Below are positions 1 to 8,757 of a DNA stretch of 64,000 nucleotides, in pieces. Where the stretch lies: the NCBI GenBank assembly GCA_021166725.1, contig JAJPES010000030.1, positions 1 to 64,000 of the forward strand, written 5' to 3'. The notes under the pieces were generated by a model. It worked only from the letters and a program-made list of their open reading frames with translations. It ran no database searches and was not told where the DNA came from. The translations under genes were made by a program, and so were the position numbers. Positions within the stretch are counted from its first letter, which is position 1; every line of letters begins with the position of its first letter. Source of the DNA: Burkholderiaceae bacterium (GTDB lineage Bacteria; Pseudomonadota; Gammaproteobacteria; Burkholderiales; Burkholderiaceae_E).

Positions 1-330
1 CGGCACAGGGCATGCCGAGGCGCCTTTTCCTCGTAAATCCATTGGCAAAACCACAAACGCCAACGACGAGCGTTTCGCACTGGCCGCTTAAGGCCTGAGC
101 CGCTGCACCGGGTCGCCGACAGCCCGGGTTCCGCAAGGAACTGCAGTGTCATTCATGTCGGCTCGTGCCGCATCGGGCTACTTGATGCGGAGCTAAAACC
201 AAGGTGGCTGGGTGCGGGTCGGCCTGTCGATCGGCTAAGCCTGCACTGAGATCCAAATAGATCGACTACGCATGTAGAACTGGTCGTAGAGGACTTGCGG
301 ACGCGGGTTCGATTCCCGCCGGCTCCACCA
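1..330 (+). ncRNA. ssrA: tmRNA (transfer-messenger RNA), 5' end outside window
   Basis: This is the 3' part of tmRNA, which rescues stalled ribosomes and tags the incomplete protein for degradation. Positions 59-91 encode the tag ANDERFALAA followed by TAA, with GCC as resume codon. The 3' end is the tRNA-like half: a T-arm with GGTTCGATTCC around 306-316 and the acceptor end GGCTCCACCA at 321-330. The 5' acceptor strand must lie left of the window. The tag is typical of betaproteobacteria. The last bases are part of the island attachment repeat, so the gene stays intact because the island supplies an identical 3' end. Confidence 0.95.
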
Positions 331-332
331 TC
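317..332 (+). repeat. attL core: 16-bp repeat at the ssrA end
   Basis: CGCCGGCTCCACCATC occurs here at the tmRNA 3' end and again, identically, at 34347-34362. The flanking bases differ at both sides. Tyrosine integrases commonly recombine at the 3' end of tRNA or tmRNA genes, and an integrase gene lies about 600 bp inside this end. Confidence 0.88.
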
Positions 333-365
333 ACCCCTTCCAGTGCCGTCCAGCGGCATCCTGAG

Positions 366-388
366 AACCCGCCTAAGTGCGGGTTTTT
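366..388 (+). terminator. Rho-independent terminator after tmRNA
   Basis: A 7-bp stem (AACCCGC / GCGGGTT) with a 6-base loop is followed by a run of T. It lies 35 bp past the tmRNA end, inside the island, and probably replaced the native ssrA terminator now found at 34368-34396. Confidence 0.8.
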
Positions 389-405
389 CTTTGTCTTTTC
401 GTCCG

Positions 406-466
406 ATAGGGGGCAATAACGTCCGTTGACAGCCAAGAGAAAGAGGGGGCAAGATTGGGGGCCGAT
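406..466. repeat. Left candidate integrase arm-type sites
   Basis: Two or three G-run motifs are seen: AGGGGGCAATAAC at 408-420, GGGGCAAG at 446-453 and ATTGGGGGC at 454-462. The compound motif at 446-466 is closely matched at 34265-34288 just inside the right end (GGGGCAAG, TATGGGGGCA, then CCGAT). Paired repeats inside both attachment ends are what integrase arm-binding sites look like. Binding itself is an inference. Confidence 0.55.
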
Positions 467-484
467 TTCGGGACTCAAAGACCC

Positions 485-955
485 ATGCCCCCAGACCGTC
501 GAAGGAACGCGCTGGACCAGGCGCGCATCGAAGCAACGATGCCCGGCGAGAAAGACATTCGCCTGTACGACGGTGACGGGCTGCACCTGCTGATCACGCC
601 GAACGGTGCGCGGTACTGGCGGTTCAAGTACTGGCACGAGGGAAAGCCACAGAGTGTTTCGGCGGGCGTCTTTCCCGCCGTCAGCCTAGCGGACGCACGG
701 GCGAAGCGCGACGAGTACCGCACGCTCCTTGCGCAGTGCGTCAATCCAAGCGACATCAAGAAGGCGGAACGCGCCCTCGAGCGCGACGAGGAAGCGCGTC
801 GACTCCACGGGATGCGCTTCTCCATCGAAAGCGACGGGACCCTGGCGATCCGACTCGGAAGGCGAGAGGTCACGCTCACACCCAGCGAAACGGCCGAATT
901 GCGCCGCTTTCTCGATGCGACGCGCACTGTCGCACAAGGGGCCGAATCATGTTGA
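485..955 (+). CDS. Stand-alone integrase arm-binding-domain protein
   Basis: A 156-residue protein from ATG 485; an earlier TTG at 455 would lie in the arm repeats. Residues about 10-100 look like the N-terminal arm DNA-binding domain of P4-type integrases (DUF4102): LYDGDGLHLLITPNGARYWR, then a GVFP-type segment and a DARAKRDEYRTLL helix. The next gene has the same domain at its own N-terminus. There is no catalytic domain here. Residues about 110-156 form a short tail with LTPSETAELRRFL. The stop overlaps the integrase start by 7 bases (ATGTTGA), so translation is probably coupled. It could be a helper or directionality factor, or a remnant of an older integrase. The function is unproven. 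Confidence 0.7.
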   Translation: MPPDRRRNALDQARIEATMPGEKDIRLYDGDGLHLLITPNGARYWRFKYWHEGKPQSVSAGVFPAVSLADARAKRDEYRTLLAQCVNPSDIKKAERALERDEEARRLHGMRFSIESDGTLAIRLGRREVTLTPSETAELRRFLDATRTVAQGAESC

Positions 956-2184
956 CCGTCAACGCGATCAAGAACGCGAAGCCGGGCAAGACGCCGAAGG
1001 GCGTAGCCACGGTCAAGCCCTACAAGATGGGTGACGCGGGTGGTCTGTATCTGGAAGTGACGCCGACCGGGGGCAAGTACTGGCGGCTGAAGTACCGGAT
1101 CGCGGGCAAGGAAAAGCGCCTTTCGCTGGGCGTGTACCCGGACACTGGGCTGTCTGACGCCCGCCAGCGCAGGGATGACGCACGAAAACTGCTCGCCGAA
1201 GGAATCGACCCGAGCGAGCATCGCAAGGCGACCAGGACCATGCGCGCCGAGCGTGCGGCGAACAGTTTCGAAGCGGTTGCGCGCGAGTGGTACGCGAAGT
1301 ACGCGCCCGGCTGGCACCCGTCACACGGCGATCGGATCCTGCGCCGGCTCGAGCGAGATGTCTTCCCGTGGATCGGCGGGCGCCCCGTTGCCGATGTGAC
1401 CGCCCCTGAACTATTGGCCGTCCTGCGGCGCATCGAAGGCCGGGGCGCGCTCGAAACCGCGCACCGGGCACTCGGCAACTGCGGACAGGTGCTCCGTTAC
1501 GCCGTAGCCACTGGTCGCGCCCAACGCGACGCGTCCGGTGATCTCCGGGGGGCACTACCGCCTGTACGCGGCGAGCATTTTGCGGCGGTCACCGAACCGA
1601 AGAAGGTCGGCGAGCTGCTGCGTGCCTTGGACGGCTACCGCGGCACATTGACCGTGCAATGCGCCCTTCGTCTGGCTCCGCTCGTGTTCGTGCGGCCGGG
1701 TGAGCTGCGTAAAGCCGAATGGGCCGATATCGACCTGGACGCGGCCGAATGGCGCTACATCGTCACGAAGACGAGAACGCCGCACATCGTGCCCTTGTCA
1801 TCGCAGGCGATAGCGATCCTGCGCGAATTACATCCACTGACCGGACATTCTCGCTTCGTCTTTCCGGGTGCGCGCAGCAACGGTCGGCCGATGAGCGAAA
1901 ACGCCATACTGGCAGCGCTGCGACGACTCGGGATTCCGAAAGACGAAATGAGCGGGCACGGATTCCGTGCGATGGCGCGGACGATTCTCGACGAAGTGCT
2001 CGGTGTGCGGATCGACTGGATCGAACATCAACTGGCGCACGCAGTGCGGGATGCGAACGGCCGCGCGTACAACCGGACAGCGCATCTGCCGGAGCGGCAC
2101 AAGATGATGCAGCAATGGGCGGACTGGTTGGATGAGCAGAAAGCGGGGACGGAGGTCATCCAACTGGGTAGCAACCAAGCGTAG
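949..2184 (+). CDS. P4-type tyrosine integrase of the island
   Basis: A 411-residue site-specific recombinase expected to insert and excise the island at the ssrA 3' end. Residues about 1-95 are the arm-binding domain (DAGGLYLEVTPTGGKYW), about 105-200 the core-binding domain (FEAVAREWYAKYAPGW), and about 215-385 the catalytic domain. Visible catalytic residues are Arg in VRPGELRKAEW, the HGFRAMAR box (His and Arg), the later His in EHQLAHAVRD, and a probable nucleophilic Tyr in GRAYNRT. Length is normal for the family, and no break is seen. The ATG at 949 is chosen because it gives the full arm domain and overlaps the upstream stop. Confidence 0.93.
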   Translation: MLTVNAIKNAKPGKTPKGVATVKPYKMGDAGGLYLEVTPTGGKYWRLKYRIAGKEKRLSLGVYPDTGLSDARQRRDDARKLLAEGIDPSEHRKATRTMRAERAANSFEAVAREWYAKYAPGWHPSHGDRILRRLERDVFPWIGGRPVADVTAPELLAVLRRIEGRGALETAHRALGNCGQVLRYAVATGRAQRDASGDLRGALPPVRGEHFAAVTEPKKVGELLRALDGYRGTLTVQCALRLAPLVFVRPGELRKAEWADIDLDAAEWRYIVTKTRTPHIVPLSSQAIAILRELHPLTGHSRFVFPGARSNGRPMSENAILAALRRLGIPKDEMSGHGFRAMARTILDEVLGVRIDWIEHQLAHAVRDANGRAYNRTAHLPERHKMMQQWADWLDEQKAGTEVIQLGSNQA

Positions 2185-2269
2185 GTGCCCCTACTTCTGC
2201 TGCTTCGTCTGCCAGCTGTTACGTCTTTTGGTCCTTCGACGAAGTGCTTCCGACTGCCTTCGAACCCGC

Positions 2270-2712
2270 CTACACGACCGCGTCGTCTATTCGCAGCACC
2301 GATTTCCCGATCGAAACGCGCTCCTCCAGTTCCCTGTGTCCTTCGGCCACGGCCGGGAACTCATGGACGCGGGAAATCCGCACCGATAGCGTTCCCGCGA
2401 TCAGGGCATCGAAGACTTCCTTTGCGCGCTGCCGGAGCTTATCGGCGTCCGGAACGTAGTCGGCGAGTCGGGGCCTCGTGAAAAACAGCGATCCGCCGTC
2501 TGCGAGCTGCATCGGGTCTATCGGCGCCACTTGCCCGGAGTTGGTGCCGTAGAGGACCATCAGACCGGTCTTGCGCAACGCGCGCAAGCTCGTTTCGAAG
2601 GTGGCCGCGCCGACCGAGTCGAACACAACGTCGACGCCTCGCTCGTTCGTCCGTTCCCGGACGAGTGCAAGCAGCGTTTCGCTCGCGTACCCCGATACGG
2701 CCTCGGCGCCGC
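2270..2712 (-). pseudogene. 3' fragment of an NADPH:quinone oxidoreductase gene
   Basis: Only the C-terminal part of a medium-chain quinone reductase (Qor family) remains. It reads GVDVVFDSVGAATFETSLRA, then the MVLYGTNSGQVAP segment and a C-terminal KSVLRIDDAVV. The N-terminal catalytic domain and the start are missing. Homology begins about 2712, where the truncated ppsA homology ends in another frame, so one deletion seems to have removed both gene ends. It should be non-functional. Confidence 0.75.
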
Positions 2713-4485
2713 AGCGCCGTTGGTCTTGAAGTCGGAGAGCCGAACAATCACCGGGTGTGGATGAAAGGGCGCGGCCAGCTTGGCGATGCCGCGGGCCAAG
2801 GTCTCGACGAAGTAGTCCGCGGGTTCGTCGTAGCCATGCACCAACTGGTCGATCTCGAAGCGTTGCGTCGGTGACGCGACGCGGTCGGGTTCGAGCAACG
2901 CCATCGGGTGCACGCGCACGAAGTTGCTCACGATGAACTCCAGGCGTGCGAGGCCGACCCCCTTGGCCGGTAGTCGCCACCAGCGGAAGGCCGCGGCGGG
3001 GCTCGCGATGTTCACCATCATCTCAGTGCGCGTTTGCGGTATTGCGTCGAGATTCACCTCTTCGACCTCGTAAGGCAGGATCCCCTCGTAGACCACGCCC
3101 TGTTCGCCCTCCGCGCAGGAGATCGTCAGCTCCTGGCCGTCGCGCAGTGTGCGAGTGCCGTGCCCGGTGCCGACGATTGCCGGGACGCCCAACTCGCGGC
3201 TGACAATCGCCGCGTGGCTCGTCGTTCCGCCGTGATCGGTAATGATGCCGGCCGCCTTCTTCATGATCGGCACCCAGTCGGGGTCGGTCATCTCAGTGAC
3301 GAGGATCGCACCGTCGCGAAAGCGTCCGATGTCGTCCACGCTGCGGATGACGAGCGCCTCGCCGGCAGCGATCGCCTCGCCGATCGCCGAGCCGACCAGG
3401 ATCGAACGGCCGCGGGCCTTCAGCTTGTACGCCTTGATCACGCCCGCGCGACGCGTCGAGACGACCGTTTCCGGGCGCGCCTGCACCAGGTAGAGCTCGT
3501 CCGTCTCGCCGTCCTTGGCCCACTCCATGTCCATCGCACGGCCGTAATGTGCTTCCACCGTTGCGGCCCAGCGGCCGAGCTGCAGGATCTCGTCCTCCGA
3601 AAGCACGAAGGAGTCGCGCTCCTTGCGGGTGGTCTGCACGGTGAGCGTGCGCGCGCTGCCTCCCACCGCGTAGACCATCTTGCGCGCCTTGGCCCCGCGC
3701 GTCTTCTCGACGATCGGACACAACCGCGCATCGGCGAGCAGCGGCTTGAACACGACGTACTTGTCCGGGTCGACCGCACCTTGCACCACCGTTTCGCCCA
3801 GGCCCCAGGCAGCGCTGATCACCGCCGCGCGTGGAAAGCCGCTTTCCGTATCGATGGAAAACATCACGCCGGACCCCGCCAGATCGGAGCGCACCATCCG
3901 CTGCACTCCGATCGATAGCGCCACCTCCATGTGGTTGAAGCCTTTTGCTTCGCGGTAGGCGATGGCTCGATCGGTGAAGAGGGACGCATAACAGCGCCGG
4001 CACGCTTCCATGAGCTCGCGCTCGCCGCGCACGTTCAGGAACGTTTCCTGTTGCCCGGCGAAGCTTGCGTCGGGCAGGTCTTCGGCCGTGGCGCTCGAGC
4101 GGACTGCCACGCTCGCCTGGCCGCCGCCGCTCCGAGCCGACAGCTCCCGGTATGCGTTCAGGATGGCGTTTGCGATCTCAGGAGGGAACTGCCCCTCAAG
4201 GAACAGGCGCCTGGCCGCTTCGCCGATTTCATGCAGCGAGGCCTCGCCACGCTCGAGCGCCTGCATGCGCCCTGCGAGTTGCTGGTCGATGCCGTTCACG
4301 TTCACGAACTCCCGATAGGCATCCGCGGTCGTGGCGAATCCTTCGGGAACGCGTATGCCCCTCGGCGCGAGCTGCTGCACCATCTCCCCGAGTGAGGCAT
4401 TCTTGCCACCGACGCGGGGAACGTCGCGGTTGTCCAGCGTTTCGAACCATGCGACGAACGGTTCGCGCGCTCCGGGTTCGGACAT
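2713..4485 (-). pseudogene. ppsA: Phosphoenolpyruvate synthase, C-terminally truncated
   Basis: PEP synthase converts pyruvate, ATP and water to PEP, AMP and phosphate. The ATP-grasp domain is present (GGKNASLGEMVQQL, SSATAEDLPDASFAGQQETF), as is the phosphohistidine domain with its catalytic His (GGTTSHAAIVSRELGVPAIV). Homology stops about residue 589 (VIVRLSDFKTN), whereas full enzymes have about 790 residues, so most of the PEP/pyruvate-binding barrel is lost. The open frame runs on to 2560 as out-of-frame sequence over the Qor fragment. Either this is dead, or a stump that can still phosphorylate its His. Stress and metal islands sometimes carry ppsA, but the role here is unknown. Confidence 0.85.
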
Positions 4486-4672
4486 CGGCGTTTCCTTCCA
4501 TGTCGGCCCTTCTATCGGCGCCGCCTGGGCAGCGCAAGTATTCGAAGGGCGATTCTCGATTGCTCTGAAAGCTCAGTATGGCCTCCCGTGCGCTACAGGA
4601 AGTTGTCGCCCGGATTACGTTCCGGTCATGCCCGTTCGGTGCTCCTGGACTCGGCAGACCACGCGCGGGAAA

Positions 4673-4690
4673 GATGAAGCGAATGTAATC
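4673..4690. promoter_or_regulatory. Weak candidate CusR-type box upstream of DUF4148 gene
   Basis: GATGAAG-CGAA-TGTAATC has the same 7-4-7 layout as the stronger boxes at 22419, 23250 and 32216. Its right half is identical and its left half degenerate. It sits 113 bp before the start at 4804. The rest of the 318-bp gap 4486-4803 holds an isolated GATTACG half-site at 4613 and no gene that I can support. Confidence 0.4.
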
Positions 4691-4803
4691 AGCGTGAAAG
4701 CCTGCCGTCGCCAACGGGCGTCTACATTCGAGACCGTGATGCGCCCAACGCGTCGCCAGCAGCCCCGGTGCTGCATACCTCGAAACTGCACAGGAGTAAT
4801 GAA

Positions 4804-5139
4804 ATGTCCTCGAAATCCTTGTTGTTCGCTGCTGTCGTGCTGTCTGTCAGCGCGCCCTCATTCGCCGATAGCGGCGTCGAATTCGTGAACAACGAGATCG
4901 GATTCCAGACCACCCATGTAACCCCGAGCAAGACCACTCGCGCCGAAGTCGTTGTCGAACTGCAGGCCGCACAACGCGCGGGGAACATTCCGCGCTCGTT
5001 CGAATTCGTGGCCCCCGAACGTTCCACTGCGTCGACTTCGGCACGCGAGCAGGTCCAGCGCGAAGCGACCGCGAAGACGCGCGCCGAGCGCGAAGCAATC
5101 CACCGCGTGTACGGACCCGATCACGACCTCGAGTCCTGA
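4804..5139 (+). CDS. Small exported DUF4148-like protein
   Basis: A 111-residue protein with a clear signal peptide (lysine, then LLFAAVVLSVSAPSFA, cleavage near residue 21). The mature part contains KTTRAEVVVELQAAQRAG, the pattern seen in small Burkholderiales periplasmic proteins annotated DUF4148. The C-terminal third is charged and helical. These proteins often turn up in stress and metal-response loci, but no biochemical role is known to me. A candidate copper-response box lies upstream. ATG 4804 is preferred over an upstream start because the signal peptide begins there. Confidence 0.75.
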   Translation: MSSKSLLFAAVVLSVSAPSFADSGVEFVNNEIGFQTTHVTPSKTTRAEVVVELQAAQRAGNIPRSFEFVAPERSTASTSAREQVQREATAKTRAEREAIHRVYGPDHDLES

Positions 5140-5277
5140 GCATTCGGTAGCACGCGAAGCGGCGCCGGGGGGTAGTAGCCTCGGCGCTTCGTCGACCCGA
5201 GCGGCCACGACGGCACCGGGCCCGCCCCCAGTCCGGCTTCGCGGCCATATCGCTCGGCGCGCTTCACTGCAGGCCTC

Positions 5278-6336
5278 ATGTCCCTGTCGAGAATCTACGA
5301 CGAGGGCGATGTCCTCTTCGGCGACATGCTGCGCGACATCGACTGCGCGAAGCGAAGCATCCGTCTCGAAAGCTATATCTTTGCTTCCGACATCATTGGC
5401 CGGCAGTTCGTCGATGCGCTGGTTCGCTGCGCCGCGCGAGGCATTCCGGTCCATCTGCGGGCCGACCATGCCGGGTCCTGGTCCATACTATCGCGCGGGG
5501 ATATCGATCGGATGCGTACGGCGGGGGTGCGGTTCGAATGGAGTCGCCCCTGGAGCTTGCGCCGACCACTGAAGATCAACCGGCGCAATCACCGCAAGCT
5601 GCTCGTGGTGGACGGATCGGTCGCCTACGTCGGAGGCTTCAACGTTCATGCAGCAGGCTCGTTACGAGCCATGGGTCCGGCCCGCTGGCGGGACACGCAT
5701 GTCCGGTTCGTGGGCGACTCCGCCGCCGCGGCCGCCACCGTGTTCGACTGCTATCTCGACGTCCCGCCGGACTGGCTTCCGCCGGTCACCGATTCCCCAT
5801 GGCTGCTGCCGAACCGATCGCGTGCATGCCGGCACCGACTGCGTTGCGTCCTGAACGACACATTGCGCGCCGCGCGCTCGAGAATCTGGGCGACCACGCC
5901 GTATTTCGTACCCGACAGTCTGACTCAGCGACTGCTGCGCGAAGCGGCGATTCGTGGCGTGGAAGTCTGGTTGCTCGTGCCGGGCAAGAGCGACGTACCG
6001 CTGGCGCAATGGGCCGCTCGCGCGGCCTATTCCAGACTGCTCTCCTGCGGGGTACGAATATTCGAGTACGTGCCGCGGGTGCTCCATGCCAAGACCTTGC
6101 TCGTGGATGAGACCTGGGCAACCGTTGGCACGGCGAACCTCGACTATCGAAGCCTTTTCGTCAACGACGAACTGAATCTGATCGACGAATCCGGCGAGTT
6201 GAATACCGTGTTGGCGGAAAGCTTTCTTCAGGACCTGTGTGATTCGGAGCGAGTACGTGCAGATGCATGGAGCCAAAGAGGTTGGCCCGGACGCGTCGCC
6301 GAGTCGATCGGCTGGTATGCGCGCCGGTGGCTATAG
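5278..6336 (+). CDS. Phospholipase D / cardiolipin synthase-like protein
   Basis: A 352-residue PLD-superfamily enzyme with both HKD motifs: NHRKLLVVDGSVAYVGGFN near residues 105-123 and LHAKTLLVDETWATVGTANL near 260-280. That is the layout of ClsA/B/C-type cardiolipin synthases, which join phosphatidyl groups at the membrane. No clear N-terminal membrane helix is visible, so it most resembles ClsB-type or soluble forms. It lies in a run of rightward small genes and is the only evident lipid gene of the island. A link to membrane damage by metals would be a guess. Confidence 0.85.
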   Translation: MSLSRIYDEGDVLFGDMLRDIDCAKRSIRLESYIFASDIIGRQFVDALVRCAARGIPVHLRADHAGSWSILSRGDIDRMRTAGVRFEWSRPWSLRRPLKINRRNHRKLLVVDGSVAYVGGFNVHAAGSLRAMGPARWRDTHVRFVGDSAAAAATVFDCYLDVPPDWLPPVTDSPWLLPNRSRACRHRLRCVLNDTLRAARSRIWATTPYFVPDSLTQRLLREAAIRGVEVWLLVPGKSDVPLAQWAARAAYSRLLSCGVRIFEYVPRVLHAKTLLVDETWATVGTANLDYRSLFVNDELNLIDESGELNTVLAESFLQDLCDSERVRADAWSQRGWPGRVAESIGWYARRWL

Positions 6337-6352
6337 GCAGAAGCCCTGGCGC

Positions 6353-6517
6353 TCACCCGGCGTACAGGCTGAGCGGCGTGCCGTCGGGCCCGCATTCGCT
6401 GACCACGCACTCGTCAGCGAGAGCTTCTTGCAGGCCTCGGCGTTTCCCCCGGCGCAGCAGGAAAATGATGGCCACCGAGGCACCAGCGACACCGATTGCT
6501 GCAACGAGGCTCTCCAT
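6353..6517 (-). CDS. Possible 54-residue membrane protein
   Basis: An open frame with one convincing membrane helix (VAAIGVAGASVAIIFLL) followed by RRGKRRG, giving an inside-positive anchor, then a polar tail with two Cys (ECVVSECG). There is no obvious ribosome site before the ATG at 6517. I recognise no family. The rest of the gap 6337-6673 shows nothing else. Confidence 0.3.
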   Translation of the reverse strand: MESLVAAIGVAGASVAIIFLLRRGKRRGLQEALADECVVSECGPDGTPLSLYAG

Positions 6518-6673
6518 GGAGAACAGAAGTGCAATCCGGCTACCCGGCGCCAAGCGCAAATCGGGCCCGTTCATCGGCGGCGACTACCGGACAGTGGCGG
6601 CCTGGTCCCAACCCGTGCGCGCAGTTCCCGAACCAAGCGGTTACACGACGATTTGCAAACCGAAGGAATCCCA

Positions 6674-6874
6674 ATGACGAACGAGCAACTGCGAAGAAGC
6701 GTCTACGAGAAGCCTGACGCACTGGAGCGCGAACTGGACAAGGCGCTCGAAGACAGCTTTCCAGCCAGCGATCCTATTGCTATCGACAGTGCGGACGTAC
6801 ACGAAGAGAGACGCCGCAAAGCGCAGCAGGATTCTCGGAGCCCCTTCCTGCCGCGCTCGGGCGTCCCGAAGTGA
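6674..6874 (+). CDS. Small acidic protein with SFPASDP motif
   Basis: A 66-residue hydrophilic protein with a good ribosome site (GAAGGA, 8 bases before ATG). The core ALEDSFPASDPIAI resembles a motif I know from many small uncharacterised proteobacterial proteins (LDxxLEDSFPASDPP). It has no signal peptide and no Cys. It is probably expressed, but the function is unknown. It ends about 60 bp from the convergent multicopper oxidase gene. Confidence 0.6.
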   Translation: MTNEQLRRSVYEKPDALERELDKALEDSFPASDPIAIDSADVHEERRRKAQQDSRSPFLPRSGVPK

Positions 6875-6934
6875 AGTCCAGATTAGTTTCAGAAGGTCGG
6901 ACCGTAGATGCTGATGGGATTGAGTACCGCGTTG

Positions 6935-8590
6935 CTACGCCCTCACTCGATAGTTGCGCATCATCCCGCCGTCCTCATGCTCCAGCATGTGGCAGTGGTA
7001 GAGAAACAGCCCCGGATAGTCGGCGAAGCGAACGAGGATGCGAACTCGCTCGCCCGGCATCACCAGCACGGTGTCCTTCCAACCTTCGTCGACGAAGCCC
7101 GCCCTGGCCCTTTCGTCATAACGGGCGAAACGGCCCGAGACCGAGCGCTCGATGACACGAAACTGCACACCGTGCACATGCATCGAATGGGGCATCGCCA
7201 TGCCCATCATCCCGCTCGTTGCCTCGTTGCGAAATTCCCATAGCTCGTGGGTGCCGAGCTTCACGGTCTCGTACGGACTGGCTTCCAGCATCTCGAAGCT
7301 TTGCCCGTTGATTCCCCAAGCCATCATTCTCATCGTGAGTTCGAAGATCTTCGGGTGCTCGGAATTGACGGCCACGCTCGGATCCGGTGATGCGGTCTCG
7401 GACAGGGGTGCCGGCGGCGCCGCCTCCTGAGAGCCTTGCGAGTCCCCCTCGACGCGCAGCGCGAGCACCTGGAACGGCGCTCCGTCGGGGAGCGATCCCC
7501 CGCCCATCATCATGCCGCCCATGTTCATTGCGCCGTCGAAGGCAAGGCTTTGCAGCGACAGTTCGCTGCCTCCCGGCCATCGTGCGAAGTTGACCCAAAG
7601 ATCGATGCGCTCGGCGGGGGCGAGCATGACGTAGTCACGCCGCACAGGCGCTGCCAGAAGCCCGCCGTCGGTGCCAATCACGATCAGCGGCGAGCCATCG
7701 TCCCAAGCAAGCTTGTAGATGCGCGTGTTGGAAGCGTTGAGCACTCGCAGGCGATAGGGACGTCGCTCGACCGAGAGGCTGGCGCTGGGTCTGCCGTTGA
7801 CGAGGATGTCGTCGCCGAGCACACCCATCATGCGCGCCATCATCGAGCCCATTCCGCCACGCATCATGCCGCGACCCATCATTCCGCCGCCCATCATTCC
7901 GCCGCCCATCGTTGGGGGCTCGTCCAGGTCGTCGTCGGCAGCGCTGCCGAGCAAACTCGACCCCAGGTAGACGAACTGGTTGTTGCCGTCGAAGCTGCGG
8001 TCCTGCAGGACGAGTGGAATATCGTATCGGCCACCGGGTAGCCCAAGCGCCGCTTCCTCGTCGTCGCTGACCAGGAACAGCCCGGCCAGACCGAAGTAGA
8101 CCTGTGCGCCTGTCCGACCATGCGGATGCGGGTGGAACCAGTAGCTGCCCGCTCTGTTCAACACGGTGAACTGGTAGACGTAGCGTTGGCCGGGTGCGAT
8201 TGCATGGCGTGGATGCCCGTCCATCGTGTCGGGAACGTGCAGGCCGTGCCAATGAACGATTGTCGGCTCCGGCAGTTCGTTGATCAGGTCGATCCGCACG
8301 CGCTGGCCGCGGCGCACCCGGATGATAGGCCCGAGATACGTGGCATCGGATGCTTCGAGCGCGCTCGCGTTGCCGCTCAGCAATTTGCCCCGGTAGCGCC
8401 ATACGCGAGTCGGTGCGCCCGGACGAAGGGCAACAGGTTCCTGTACAGCGTGCAGCTCGATGTGGACGTCGATGCCGGCGTCCGCCTCCTCTTTGCGCTC
8501 GGCGCGTGCACCCGATTGCGGTAGCCCAAGGGTGGCTGTGGCTGCAGCGGTGGCAGTGCCGACGACGACGCGTCGCCTCGTATGGTCCAT
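6935..8590 (-). CDS. Multicopper oxidase with Met-rich insert (copper tolerance)
   Basis: A 551-residue periplasmic oxidase, probably oxidising Cu(I) to the less toxic Cu(II). It begins with a Tat-type signal (HTRRRVVVG then a hydrophobic stretch). Copper ligands are visible in order: HWHG, WFHPHPHG, SMHVHGVQF and LYHCHMLEHEDGGMM, giving type 1, 2 and 3 sites. A long Met/Gly-rich loop lies about residues 232-265, and a second, shorter one (MGGMMMGGG) about 375, as in CueO-type enzymes. GGAG lies 9 bases before ATG 8590. It is the last gene of the leftward group starting near 10620. It is distinct from the CopA-type oxidase at 23378. Confidence 0.92.
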   Translation of the reverse strand: MDHTRRRVVVGTATAAATATLGLPQSGARAERKEEADAGIDVHIELHAVQEPVALRPGAPTRVWRYRGKLLSGNASALEASDATYLGPIIRVRRGQRVRIDLINELPEPTIVHWHGLHVPDTMDGHPRHAIAPGQRYVYQFTVLNRAGSYWFHPHPHGRTGAQVYFGLAGLFLVSDDEEAALGLPGGRYDIPLVLQDRSFDGNNQFVYLGSSLLGSAADDDLDEPPTMGGGMMGGGMMGRGMMRGGMGSMMARMMGVLGDDILVNGRPSASLSVERRPYRLRVLNASNTRIYKLAWDDGSPLIVIGTDGGLLAAPVRRDYVMLAPAERIDLWVNFARWPGGSELSLQSLAFDGAMNMGGMMMGGGSLPDGAPFQVLALRVEGDSQGSQEAAPPAPLSETASPDPSVAVNSEHPKIFELTMRMMAWGINGQSFEMLEASPYETVKLGTHELWEFRNEATSGMMGMAMPHSMHVHGVQFRVIERSVSGRFARYDERARAGFVDEGWKDTVLVMPGERVRILVRFADYPGLFLYHCHMLEHEDGGMMRNYRVRA

Positions 8591-8627
8591 GAGATCGATC
8601 TCCAATCGGCTTCTCCGAGCGCCGGAC

Positions 8628-8741
8628 CTAGCAGCAGCCCATTCCGTCGGCCATTACGAAATGCATCGGCGCCATTCCGGCGACGCCGAGTACGACCAGC
8701 CCGCCGATGACGGCGAGCACGATCACGATTGTCTTGAGCAC
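8628..8741 (-). CDS. 37-residue membrane peptide ending in GMGCC
   Basis: A GTG start at 8741 preceded by AAGGCG gives a peptide that is almost entirely one membrane helix (TIVIVLAVIGGLVVLGVAG), followed by APMHFVMADGMGCC and a stop. The Met, His and paired C-terminal Cys could bind copper. It lies between the BNR protein (stop 8758) and the oxidase (start 8590), on the same strand and tightly spaced. Expression is inferred from spacing, ribosome site and composition. Confidence 0.55.
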   Translation of the reverse strand: MLKTIVIVLAVIGGLVVLGVAGMAPMHFVMADGMGCC

Positions 8742-8757
8742 GTCGTTCGCCTTGTCG

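Noticed and set aside
290-330. A tRNA gene at the island edge
   Set aside because: The T-arm and CCA end belong to tmRNA: the ANDERFALAA tag frame lies just upstream and there is no D-arm or anticodon arm.
5155-5189. Hairpin after the DUF4148 gene as a terminator
   Set aside because: GAAGC-GCGCCG pairs imperfectly with CGGCGCTTC, but there is no T-run and the loop is long. Not enough to call.
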